The position numbers and the translations under genes were made by a program. Under the pieces are notes generated by a model. It searched no databases and was not told where the DNA came from. It saw nothing but the letters and a program-made list of their open reading frames with translations. From Mycolicibacterium grossiae (lineage in GTDB: Bacteria; Actinomycetota; Actinomycetes; Mycobacteriales; Mycobacteriaceae): a stretch of DNA of 64,000 nucleotides. The stretch is from the NCBI RefSeq assembly GCF_008329645.1, contig NZ_CP043474.1:4216001-4280000 (forward strand), read 5' to 3'. This document shows, piece by piece, positions 40,991 through 48,972 of the stretch (within the stretch, counting starts at the first letter, position 1; every line of letters begins with the position of its first letter).

Positions 40991-41971
40991 TCAGGCGGCT
41001 GCCTTCGTCAGCGCCCGCACGACGGCGTGCTTGGCCAGGTCGACCTTGAACCCGTTGTCCGGAAGCGGTTCGGCACCGGCCAGCGCGGCGTGCGCGGCCG
41101 CGACGAAGGCGGCGCGCTCCGGGCGCCGTCCGACCAACTCGTCCTCGGCGGCGCGGACCCGCCACGGCATCGCCGCCACGCCGCCCAGGGCGACTGCCGC
41201 CGATCGGATGGCGCCGTCGACGACGTCCAGGCCGGCCGCGACGGACACCAGCGCGAAGGCGTAGCTGTGCCGGTCGCGCACCTTCTCGTACCAGCCGTGC
41301 TCAGCGAATGGCGATGCGGGCAGCTCGATGCCGGTGATGAGTTCGGCCGCGTCGAGCGTGACGTCCCGTTCCGGGTGGTCGCCGGGCAGCCGGAAGAACT
41401 CGGCCCATCCCAGGCGGCGCGCCCCGGCGGGTCCGACGACGTGCACCGTGGCGTCCAGGGCGGCGAGCGCCACCGCCATGTCCGACGGGTGCACCGCCAC
41501 GCAGCCGCCACCACTACCGAAGAGGGCGTGCTCGCGGTTCAGGCCGGCACGCGCCGCGCAGCCGCTGCCGGGTGATCGTTTGTCGCACGCGGCGAATGCC
41601 GGGTCCATGAAGTACGGGCAGCGGGTGCGCTGCAGCAGGTTGCCTCCGGCGGTGGCCATGTTCCGCAGCTGGGTGGTCGCTCCCGACAGGATCGCCTGGG
41701 ACAGCACGGGGTAGCCGTCGCGCACCAGGGGATGGTTGGCGACGGCGCTGTTGGTCACCCCGGAGCCGATCAGCAGGCCGCCGGCCGGGGTCGCGATGAT
41801 GGCGTCGAGTCCCAGCCGGCCGACGTCGATGAGGACGTCCGGCGTCTCCACGCCGTTCTTCATCAGGTCCAGCAGGTTGGTGCCGCCGGCGTAGAACCGT
41901 CCGCCGGTGCGCGCGGCGGTCTCGACGGCATCCTCGACGGATTCGGCGTGGCGGAACGCGAAGGTCTTCAC
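40991..41971 (-). CDS. Molybdenum hydroxylase FAD-binding (medium) subunit
   Basis: A 326-residue CoxM/XdhB-type subunit starting at a GTG that overlaps the iron-sulfur subunit stop (GTGA). FAD motifs: RFYAGGTNLLDLMKNG and MATAGGNLLQRTRCPYF. The Cys-rich insertion DPAFAACDKRSPGSGC is typical of the xanthine dehydrogenase/YagS-like group, which may hold an extra [4Fe-4S] cluster. It passes electrons from the 2Fe-2S subunit to the final acceptor. Confidence 0.9.
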   Translation of the reverse strand: MKTFAFRHAESVEDAVETAARTGGRFYAGGTNLLDLMKNGVETPDVLIDVGRLGLDAIIATPAGGLLIGSGVTNSAVANHPLVRDGYPVLSQAILSGATTQLRNMATAGGNLLQRTRCPYFMDPAFAACDKRSPGSGCAARAGLNREHALFGSGGGCVAVHPSDMAVALAALDATVHVVGPAGARRLGWAEFFRLPGDHPERDVTLDAAELITGIELPASPFAEHGWYEKVRDRHSYAFALVSVAAGLDVVDGAIRSAAVALGGVAAMPWRVRAAEDELVGRRPERAAFVAAAHAALAGAEPLPDNGFKVDLAKHAVVRALTKAAA

Positions 41972-42504
41972 GACGCCGTCCCCCGGCCGTGCACGTCGGC
42001 GATGGCAGCCACGATGTTGGCGTGCGCGCCGCACCGACAGATGTTGCCGGCCATGCGTTCCCGGATTTCGGCGCGGTCCAGCTCGACGCCACCGACCCGG
42101 CGGCCCGGGCAGCCGAACGACGCCGCGGACAGATCTCCGCGGGCGTGTTCGCGCAGCATCGCCTCCGCGGACGAGATCTGCCCCGACGTGCAGAAGCCGC
42201 ACTGGAAGCCGTCGTGGCGCAGGAAGGCCGACTGCATCTCGGACAGCTCGTCCCCGTCGGCGAGGCCCTCGATGGTCACCACCTCGCGGCCGGTGATCGA
42301 CGCGGCCAGCGTGAGGCACGCCAGGACGCGCTCGCCGTCGACCTGCACGGTGCAGGCGCCGCACAGTCCGTGGTCGCAGCCCTTCTTGGTGCCGGTGAGC
42401 CCGAGGCGCTCGCGCAGCAGGTCCAGCAGCGTCGACCGCACGTCGGCGTCGAGATGCAGCCGGTCGCCGTTGATCGTGAGGTCCACGGGATGGGTGTCGG
42501 TCAC
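41968..42504 (-). CDS. Molybdenum hydroxylase [2Fe-2S] (small) subunit
   Basis: A 178-residue CoxS/XdhA-type protein. The plant-type [2Fe-2S] motif is GCDHGLCGACTVQVDG with a further Cys in RVLACL, and the second cluster motif is QCGFCTSGQ with NICRCGAH. Both clusters are complete. It overlaps its neighbours by GTGA on both sides, so the three subunits are made together. Confidence 0.92.
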   Translation of the reverse strand: MTDTHPVDLTINGDRLHLDADVRSTLLDLLRERLGLTGTKKGCDHGLCGACTVQVDGERVLACLTLAASITGREVVTIEGLADGDELSEMQSAFLRHDGFQCGFCTSGQISSAEAMLREHARGDLSAASFGCPGRRVGGVELDRAEIRERMAGNICRCGAHANIVAAIADVHGRGTAS

Positions 42505-44723
42505 TCTGGGCGCTCCGCTCGGTCGGCGATGGCCTCGTCGAAGGGGACCATCAGCTGCTCGCAGGTGATGGGCAGGTCGCGCAGGCGGCGACCGGTGGCG
42601 TGGAAGACGGCGTTGGCGATCGCCGCGGGCACGCCGCACGCCCCGATCTCCCCGATGCCGCGGACGCCGACGGGATCGAGGGCGTAGTCCGGCGAATCGA
42701 CGAACGTGACGTCGAACTCGGGGACGTCGGCGTGGGTCGGCACGTAGTACTCGCCGATGAGTTGCGCGGTGGTCGGGTCGGTGGGGACGCGTTCGAGCAG
42801 CGCCATGCCGAGACCGAACAGGATGCCGCCCATCACCTGGTTGCGCGCCAGCCTCGGGTTGACCACCCGACCGCAGTCCATCACCGCCACCCAGCGCGTG
42901 ACCGTGACGCGGCCGGTCGACTCGTCGACCTCCACCTCGCAGAAGTGCGCACCGAAGGACTGCGACGCCGGTCCCGTCTCGTCGGGGCCGCCACTCGACG
43001 CGGTGAACGACAGGTCGGCCAGCGTGGCGGCGTCGGCGTTGCGCAGCGCGTCGACGAGCGCCGCCGGGTCGGTGCCGAGCCCCGGACGGTGGCGGTCGAG
43101 CCGGAGCCGCCACTCGGTCGCGGCGGCGTGCACGGCCGAGCCGACGGTCGCCGTGGTCTGCGAGGCGCCACTGTAGGGCGCCTCGGGAAACGACGAGTCG
43201 CCGGAGGAGAAGCCGACCGCGTCGAGCGGGAGCCCGGCGGCGTCGGCGGCGATCTGGGTCATCACGGTGCGGACCCCCGTGCCGACTTCGTGCGTGGCAG
43301 AGGCGAAGTGCACCCCGTCGGCCGTCGTGGTCACGCTGCACGACGCGGGCATGCGCCGGCCCGGATAGGTGGCGCTCGCCGTGCCCCAGCCGACCTGGAC
43401 GCCGCGCCTGCGCCACGACCGCGGTGCCGGCGGCCGCGCCGACCAGCCGAACCGGTCGGCGCCCAGGGCGTGGCACTGCGTGGCGTGCTTGCCCGACCAC
43501 GGCCGTCCGCTGGCCTGGTCGACACGCGGATCGTTGCGGATGCGCAGTGCCACGGGGTCGACGCCGGTGGCGTAGGCGAGTTCGTCCATCGCGACCTCGA
43601 GAGCGAAGAGGCCCGGCGCCTCACCAGGGCCGCGCATGAAACACGGTGTCGGCGCGTTGATTCGGCCGACGGTATGGGACACCACCAGGCGCGGGGACCG
43701 GTAGAGGAGCCGCGCCGACAGGCCCGCCGGCTCGCAGAAGTGCGCGACGGTGGACGTCTCGGTCAGCGTGTGGTGTTCGGTGCTGGCGATGGTGCCGTCG
43801 GCGGCGGCGACGAGGTCGACGTCCTGTTCGGTACGCGGCCGGTGACCGGTGGAGGTGAACATCTGGGCGCGCGTCAGGACGAGCTTGACGGGTCGGCCCA
43901 CCTCCCGCGCCGCCACGGCGCAGAGGGCCACGTGCATCCACAGAAAGCTCTTGGAACCGAACGCGCCGCCGACGAGGGGAGACAGGATCCTGATGTCGTC
44001 CTCGGGCATGCCGAGATAGGCGGCGAGCGCGTGCCGTTCCCCGCCGATCCAGCGGGTGGCGTCGTGCACCAGCAGCCGGTCGCCGTCCCAGGAGGCGATG
44101 GTGGCGGACAACTCGATGGGGTAGTGCGCGTTGACGTCGGTGGTGAACCGTGAAGCGACCCGGACACCGTCGGCGGGAGCGGCGTCCGGTCCGCGGCGGT
44201 CCTGCAGCTTCTCCTCGACGAGCTTGACGAAGTGGTCGGGCCGGTAGGCGCCGTGGCGCACCGCCCCGTCGCCCCCGTCGTCGGCCACGTCCAGTGCTGC
44301 GCGCGCCGAGAGCACCGCGGGTCGCGTCGCGTACGACGGCCGCACCAGGGTCGCCGCGTCCGTGGCGTTCTCGAGCGTGTCGGCGACGAGGACCGCCAGG
44401 TGCTGGCCGACGTGCTGCACGTCCAGGTCGGCCAGCGGCGGGCGGCGCTCGAGCGGCAGGTCGTCGCTCAGGTCGCGTGGCGGCGGATGCAGCGCCGGAC
44501 AGTTCAGCGGCGTGAGGACGGCGAGCACGCCCGGTGCGGCAGCGGCGGTCTCGGTGACCGCACGCAGCGAGTCCTCGAGCACCCGGCCGTGCGGCACGTC
44601 GGTCTGCACCAGCACGGCGTGCACCAGATCCGGCACCGCGACGTCGGCGGTGTAGACGGCGCGCCCGGTCACCTTGTCGCGGCCTTCGACACGCGTGACG
44701 GACCGGCCGACGGCAGCATTCAC
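42501..44723 (-). CDS. Molybdenum hydroxylase catalytic (large) subunit
   Basis: A 740-residue xanthine dehydrogenase/aldehyde oxidase-family subunit starting at a GTG that overlaps the upstream stop (GTGA). It shows VEGRDKVTGRAVYTADV, the pterin-binding VGGAFGSKSFLW, MRGPGEAPG and the C-terminal GIGEIGACGVPAAIANA, where Glu is the catalytic base. No CO-dehydrogenase loop (AYRCSFR) is present, so it is not a CO dehydrogenase. The substrate is likely an aldehyde or N-heterocycle; the neighbouring bicupin offers a hint but no proof. Confidence 0.9.
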   Translation of the reverse strand: MNAAVGRSVTRVEGRDKVTGRAVYTADVAVPDLVHAVLVQTDVPHGRVLEDSLRAVTETAAAAPGVLAVLTPLNCPALHPPPRDLSDDLPLERRPPLADLDVQHVGQHLAVLVADTLENATDAATLVRPSYATRPAVLSARAALDVADDGGDGAVRHGAYRPDHFVKLVEEKLQDRRGPDAAPADGVRVASRFTTDVNAHYPIELSATIASWDGDRLLVHDATRWIGGERHALAAYLGMPEDDIRILSPLVGGAFGSKSFLWMHVALCAVAAREVGRPVKLVLTRAQMFTSTGHRPRTEQDVDLVAAADGTIASTEHHTLTETSTVAHFCEPAGLSARLLYRSPRLVVSHTVGRINAPTPCFMRGPGEAPGLFALEVAMDELAYATGVDPVALRIRNDPRVDQASGRPWSGKHATQCHALGADRFGWSARPPAPRSWRRRGVQVGWGTASATYPGRRMPASCSVTTTADGVHFASATHEVGTGVRTVMTQIAADAAGLPLDAVGFSSGDSSFPEAPYSGASQTTATVGSAVHAAATEWRLRLDRHRPGLGTDPAALVDALRNADAATLADLSFTASSGGPDETGPASQSFGAHFCEVEVDESTGRVTVTRWVAVMDCGRVVNPRLARNQVMGGILFGLGMALLERVPTDPTTAQLIGEYYVPTHADVPEFDVTFVDSPDYALDPVGVRGIGEIGACGVPAAIANAVFHATGRRLRDLPITCEQLMVPFDEAIADRAERPE

Positions 44724-45034
44724 GACGCCAACTTCGCACCGGCGTACCGCCGGCGCAACTCGTCGACGGCATCGGCGAAGACCGCGTCCCGGTGAGCACG
44801 GATCACGTCGCAGGGCGCGTCGGGCACGCAGAACGTCGCCGTCCACACGACCAGCACCCGGCCGGTGCCCACGACGTCGGACACCTCGAGGGTCGCGGAG
44901 TACTCGATCTCCGTGTTCGGCACGGGCCCGCCGTGGGAGCGTTCGGCGTCGCCGAGTCGGGCGAGGTGCTCGGCGATGGTCGCGTCGTCGGCGGCGGGGA
45001 CGTCGATCTCCCTGCGGCATCGGATGGTCGGCAT
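44720..45034 (-). CDS. Small conserved hypothetical protein in the molybdenum hydroxylase operon
   Basis: The ATG at 45034 gives 104 residues; upstream parts of the frame are Arg/Pro-rich. The fold looks like alternating strands (MPTIRCRREIDVPA, EIEYSATLEVSDVVGTG, RVLVVWTATFCVPDAPCDVI) with a C-terminal helix. Not recognised. Its stop overlaps the catalytic subunit GTG (GTGA), so it is almost certainly needed with the enzyme. Confidence 0.68.
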   Translation of the reverse strand: MPTIRCRREIDVPAADDATIAEHLARLGDAERSHGGPVPNTEIEYSATLEVSDVVGTGRVLVVWTATFCVPDAPCDVIRAHRDAVFADAVDELRRRYAGAKLAS

Positions 45035-45060
45035 CGGCTCTTCGGTATCCCCTCGGGTCG

Positions 45061-45086
45061 GTGGGTCGCGTCGGTGGGTCGCGTCG
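45061..45086. repeat. 13-bp tandem duplication
   Basis: Two exact copies of GTGGGTCGCGTCG (45061-45073 and 45074-45086) in the gap between the bicupin gene and the 104-residue gene. Confidence 0.85.
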
Positions 45087-45087
45087 G

Positions 45088-46134
45088 TCAGCGGTCGACG
45101 GGGTTGGTGCGGCCGACGATGAGCGGGTCGGACGGTGTGAACGGAAACGCGGGCAGGTCGGCGAGGTGGGTGCCGAACGTCGCGGCGAGGACCTCGCGGG
45201 AGTACGCACTCGCCGACGCGCGGTAGCCGATGTCGGCCGGGAAGGGCTGGTCGAAGAAGATCAGGAAGTGCCACTCGTCGGTGCCGATGTTCTCGATGTG
45301 GTGCGGATAGGCCCGCGGGATGAAGTACACGTCGCCGGTCGTCATCGTCCAGGTGTCCAGCGTCCCGTCGGGGTTCATGACCGTCATGCGGGCGTCGCCG
45401 TGCTGGACGTATCCCATCTCCGCGGTGACCGGATGCCAGTGCGGTTCCCGCATCCCGTCCTCGGCGACGCGCAGCGAGTACATCGACATGTCCTGCAGCA
45501 CCGGCCAGAACTGGTCGCGGGCGAAACGGGCGTTGCCGCTGACGTAATTGAGCCCCGGGCTCTGCGCCTCGACGTCGAACTTGTGCGGATCGTTGAGGTA
45601 GGCGGAGGCGGGGATCTCGGGGGCTCCGACCCGGGCCGCCAGCTTGTGGTCGGCGGTGTCGCGGCGGATGCGGGCGAGGTCGGCGGCGGGCAGGTCGTAG
45701 GTGTTGCCCAGCACCGCGTCGCTGAAGGCGCCGAAGGTCGCGCCGAGGCCGAAGTCCTCCGGCCGTTCGTGACGGAAGGCGATGACGAACTCGGCGACGT
45801 CGTCACCGATGTTCTCGATGTGGTGCAGCGCGCCCGAGGCCGCGTGGAACATCTGGCCGGCGGTGATGACGAAGGTGCTGAACCTGCTGTGGTCGTCGAG
45901 CATCGAGACCAGCGCGGTGCCGGACACGCAGTAGGTGAGTTCGTTGGCGTTGGCGTGCCAGTGCGGGGTGCGCATGGCGCCGGGGTTGAGCAGCACGCGC
46001 TTGATGGAGAGGTTCCGCAGGATGGGCAGCGTGTCGGCGGTGACCCGGCGCATCGAGCCGAGATCGGATTCCTCGACGATCTCGCCGTCGTGCAGGCTCG
46101 CGGTGTGGGCGCTGCGGGTGGGCGTGAGTGTCAT
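45088..46134 (-). CDS. Bicupin, oxalate decarboxylase-like
   Basis: A 348-residue two-domain cupin; the ATG at 46134 has GAAGGAGG upstream. Each half carries the full metal set: PHWHANANELTY with a later HHIEN, and PHWHPVTAEMGYVQHG with PHHIEN (HxHxxxxE...H). Oxalate decarboxylases and oxidases have this double site with Mn. The characteristic lid sequence of OxdC was not confirmed, so decarboxylase versus oxidase or quercetinase-like activity is open. First gene of the run leading to the molybdenum hydroxylase. Confidence 0.86.
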   Translation of the reverse strand: MTLTPTRSAHTASLHDGEIVEESDLGSMRRVTADTLPILRNLSIKRVLLNPGAMRTPHWHANANELTYCVSGTALVSMLDDHSRFSTFVITAGQMFHAASGALHHIENIGDDVAEFVIAFRHERPEDFGLGATFGAFSDAVLGNTYDLPAADLARIRRDTADHKLAARVGAPEIPASAYLNDPHKFDVEAQSPGLNYVSGNARFARDQFWPVLQDMSMYSLRVAEDGMREPHWHPVTAEMGYVQHGDARMTVMNPDGTLDTWTMTTGDVYFIPRAYPHHIENIGTDEWHFLIFFDQPFPADIGYRASASAYSREVLAATFGTHLADLPAFPFTPSDPLIVGRTNPVDR

Positions 46135-46285
46135 CCTCGGCCTCCTTCGTGGGGTACGCGATGAGCCTCTCGCGCTTGCGTCGCGGTGTCTGCGCTGCTG
46201 TCCGGCATTCGCTGCGGTGGCCTTCCGCCACGGCGGCCTTCCTGCTAGCCGGTAGATCTGTGAGTTCGATGCGAGAATCCTCCGC

Positions 46286-46939
46286 GTGAGTGCCGTACGC
46301 GTGGTCGTCGCCGATGACGACGTCCTCCTCCGGGCGGGCCTGGCCAGCCTGTTGACCGACAACGGATTCGAGGTGGTCGGGCAGGCGGGTGATGCGACCG
46401 CGCTGCTGGACCTGGTGCGCGACACCCGGCCGGGTCTGGCGCTGGTGGACATCCGCATGCCGCCGACGCACGGCACCGAGGGGCTCGACGCGGCACGGAC
46501 CATCCGCGAGCAGTGGCCGGACGTCGGCATCCTGGTGCTGTCGTCGCACGTCGACGTGGAGCACGCGATGGAACTGCTGGCCGGCGGCCGGTCGATCGGC
46601 TACCTGCTGAAGAGCCGCGTCACCGACGTCGGCGACTTCGTCGACACGCTCGGCCGGATCGCCAACGGTGCGTCGGTGGTGGACCCCGCCCTCGTCGCGG
46701 AACTGGTGTCGGCCCGGCGGCGCGACGACCCCTTGGGCGCGTTGAGCGCCCGCGAGCGTGAGGTGCTCGCCCTGATGGCGGAAGGCCTGTCGAATGCCGG
46801 GATCGGCCGGCGCATCTGGGTCACCGAGGGCACCGTGGAGAAGCACGTGCGCAGCATCCTGACGAAGCTGAACCTGCCCGACACCGGCGACGACCACCGG
46901 CGGGTGCGGGCCGTCATCATGTACCTCGACTCGCTGTAG
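46286..46939 (+). CDS. NarL/LuxR-family response regulator
   Basis: A 217-residue regulator from a GTG. The receiver domain has VVVADDDVLLRAGLASLL and phospho-acceptor Asp55 in LALVDIRMPP; the C-terminal LuxR helix-turn-helix has LSAREREVLALMAEGLSN and GTVEKHVRSILTKL. It should act with the nearby HisKA_3-type kinase at 47419. Divergent from the bicupin gene across 151 bases. Confidence 0.9.
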   Translation: MSAVRVVVADDDVLLRAGLASLLTDNGFEVVGQAGDATALLDLVRDTRPGLALVDIRMPPTHGTEGLDAARTIREQWPDVGILVLSSHVDVEHAMELLAGGRSIGYLLKSRVTDVGDFVDTLGRIANGASVVDPALVAELVSARRRDDPLGALSAREREVLALMAEGLSNAGIGRRIWVTEGTVEKHVRSILTKLNLPDTGDDHRRVRAVIMYLDSL

Positions 46940-46944
46940 CGCCC

Positions 46945-47304
46945 TCAGTCGACGCCGGGCAGCAAGTCGCGAATGGCGCGCGGCGAGAGCGCGAACTTCG
47001 GCACGAAGCCGAGCGCGGGGCTCGCGGCGATCATGTCGGCGAAGTCGTGTTCGGAGTGCGTGGAGATGAGGATCGTCGCCGGGGCGGGGTCGTCGCAGTC
47101 GTGGAGTTGCGCGACGACGTCGAAGCCGCTGTCGGCGCCGAGGTCGACGTCGACCAGTGTCACGTCGGGCCGCAGCTCGCGGTACCGCTCCAGCGCCTCG
47201 TCCCGGGTGCAGGCAACCCCGACGACCTCGATGCCCGCGCGCTCGAGCATGGTGCTCGCCGCATCGCGGAAGTTGGCGCTGTCGTCCACGATCAGGCAGC
47301 GCAT
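46945..47304 (-). CDS. Stand-alone receiver-domain protein
   Basis: A single receiver domain of 119 residues (ATG at 47304; ATG at 47328 is the alternative). CLIVDDSANFRDAAS and phospho-acceptor Asp52 in TLVDVDLGADSG are present, and Lys in FVPKFALS. There is no output domain. Located between the LuxR regulator and the kinase but on the opposite strand; it may act as a phosphate sink or competitor for the same kinase. Confidence 0.85.
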   Translation of the reverse strand: MRCLIVDDSANFRDAASTMLERAGIEVVGVACTRDEALERYRELRPDVTLVDVDLGADSGFDVVAQLHDCDDPAPATILISTHSEHDFADMIAASPALGFVPKFALSPRAIRDLLPGVD

Positions 47305-47418
47305 CGCATCAATTCGGAGGAGTACCACACCAACCGAGTGTGTCAGCGGTCTCCGGCGCCAGCATTGCGGCTAGCAGGAATCCCCGGTTACCGGCTGACC
47401 CACTACCATCCCGTTTCG

Positions 47419-48972
47419 ATGACATTGCCACCCGAGGCCACCGAGACGCGGCGGTCGCTCCGCGACCGACTGCTCGCGCTGATCCTCAGCCCGGACGGCC
47501 GGCCACTGGGCTGGGGCATCGTCGTCGCCGCCGCGCTGATCCTGGGCGAGGTCGTGCTGGTGCACCAGCTCAAGCGCGTCGCTCCCGACAACGCGTTCGG
47601 CGCGGTGTTCCTGCTGGGCGTACTCGTCGTATCGGCCGGGTGGAGCTTCGGTCTGGCGTTCGCGACGTCGGTGGCCAGTGCCGCGGTGTACGTCTGGATC
47701 CACCTCGAGGGCAGCGACAGCCTGGTGCCGGCACTGTTCGTCTTCCTCCCGTTGGCACTGCTGGTCAACGTGCTCGCCGGGCAGGCCCGGCTGCGCGCGG
47801 TGGAGGCCGAGGCACGGCGCCGCCAGGCCGACGCGCTGGCCCGGCAGCAGGCGGCGCTGCGGCGGGTGGCGACCCTCGTCGCGCGCGGCGCCGGGCCGGA
47901 CGAGGTGTATCCGGTGGCGGTGGCGGAACTCGCGAACGGTCTGGGCGTGGAGCACGTGACGCTGGCGAAGTTCGAGCCGGACGACCGGTGCGTGGTGCTC
48001 GCGGCCGCGGATCCCACCGATCGCGCGAAGCTCGTGGTCGGCGAGCGGCTCGCGCTCGACGGCGACAGCGTCACCCGGCGGGTCCGCGACACCGGCGAAC
48101 CGGCCCGCGTCGATGACTACAGCCGCGTGGAGGGCTCCGTCGCGCGGCGGCTCCGGGCGTTGGGCCTGGTGTCCGGTGTCGGGGCGCCCATCTCGGTGCA
48201 CGGCGAGCCGCGCTGCGCGCTGATCGTCGGGTCGGCGCGCGACGAGCCGATGCCGCCGGACACCGAGGCGCACGTGTGCGACTTCGCCGACCTCATCGGC
48301 ACCGCGATCCGCAACGCCGAGACGCACGCGGAACTCCAGGCGTCACGCGCCCGCATCGTCGCCGCGGCCGACGCAGCCCGGCGCGGCATCGAGCGCGACC
48401 TGCACGACGGCGCCCAGCAGCGCATCGTGTCGCTGGGGCTGGGATTGCGGACGCTGGAGGCCTCGATCCCCGAGTCGGACCTCGCGCTGCGCAAGCAGGT
48501 CGAGAACCTCATCAACGGAATGGCCGACCTGTACACCGAGCTGCAGGAACTCTCCCGCGGGATCCACCCCGCGATACTGTCGAAGGGCGGCCTGGCGCCG
48601 GCGTTGAAGACGCTGGCCCGCCGGTCGACGGTCCCGGTCGGCCTGGAACTCGACGTGGCGGGGCGGCTTCCCGAACCCATCGAGGTGGCCGCCTACTACG
48701 TGGTGGCCGAGTCGCTGGTGAACGTCGCCAAGCACGCCGAGGCCTCCGGGGTCACGGTGCGTGCGGCGCTCGGCGACGACGAGCTGCGACTCGAGGTGTC
48801 CGACGACGGTGTCGGCGGCGCCACCGCCGGTGGCGGCAGTGGGTTGATCGGCCTGAAGGACCGCGTCGCGGCGGTGTTCGGCGAACTCACCGTGGCGAGC
48901 GATCCGGGGACCGGCACGACCGTCACGGCGCGGATTCCCGTTGCGGCGGAACGCGTTTCGGTGCCGGCCTAA
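47419..48972 (+). CDS. HisKA_3-type sensor histidine kinase with GAF domain
   Basis: A 517-residue membrane kinase. Four membrane helices occupy about residues 28-125, then a coiled linker (QARLRAVEAEARRRQADALA), a GAF domain (about 160-310), the dimerisation/phospho-acceptor helix GIERDLHDGAQQRIVSLGLG with His329, and HATPase_c with VAAYYVVAESLVNVAKHA and DDGVGGA. This class phosphorylates NarL-type regulators, consistent with the LuxR regulator next door. The signal may be sensed by the membrane part or by a ligand bound to GAF. Confidence 0.9.
   Translation: MTLPPEATETRRSLRDRLLALILSPDGRPLGWGIVVAAALILGEVVLVHQLKRVAPDNAFGAVFLLGVLVVSAGWSFGLAFATSVASAAVYVWIHLEGSDSLVPALFVFLPLALLVNVLAGQARLRAVEAEARRRQADALARQQAALRRVATLVARGAGPDEVYPVAVAELANGLGVEHVTLAKFEPDDRCVVLAAADPTDRAKLVVGERLALDGDSVTRRVRDTGEPARVDDYSRVEGSVARRLRALGLVSGVGAPISVHGEPRCALIVGSARDEPMPPDTEAHVCDFADLIGTAIRNAETHAELQASRARIVAAADAARRGIERDLHDGAQQRIVSLGLGLRTLEASIPESDLALRKQVENLINGMADLYTELQELSRGIHPAILSKGGLAPALKTLARRSTVPVGLELDVAGRLPEPIEVAAYYVVAESLVNVAKHAEASGVTVRAALGDDELRLEVSDDGVGGATAGGGSGLIGLKDRVAAVFGELTVASDPGTGTTVTARIPVAAERVSVPA

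Noticed and set aside
42501..44723. Carbon monoxide dehydrogenase large subunit
   Set aside because: The AYRCSFR active-site loop of CoxL is absent, so only the wider Mo hydroxylase family is assigned.
45088..46134. Definite oxalate decarboxylase
   Set aside because: Both metal sites fit, but the OxdC lid loop with its catalytic Glu was not recognised, so only the bicupin family is claimed.
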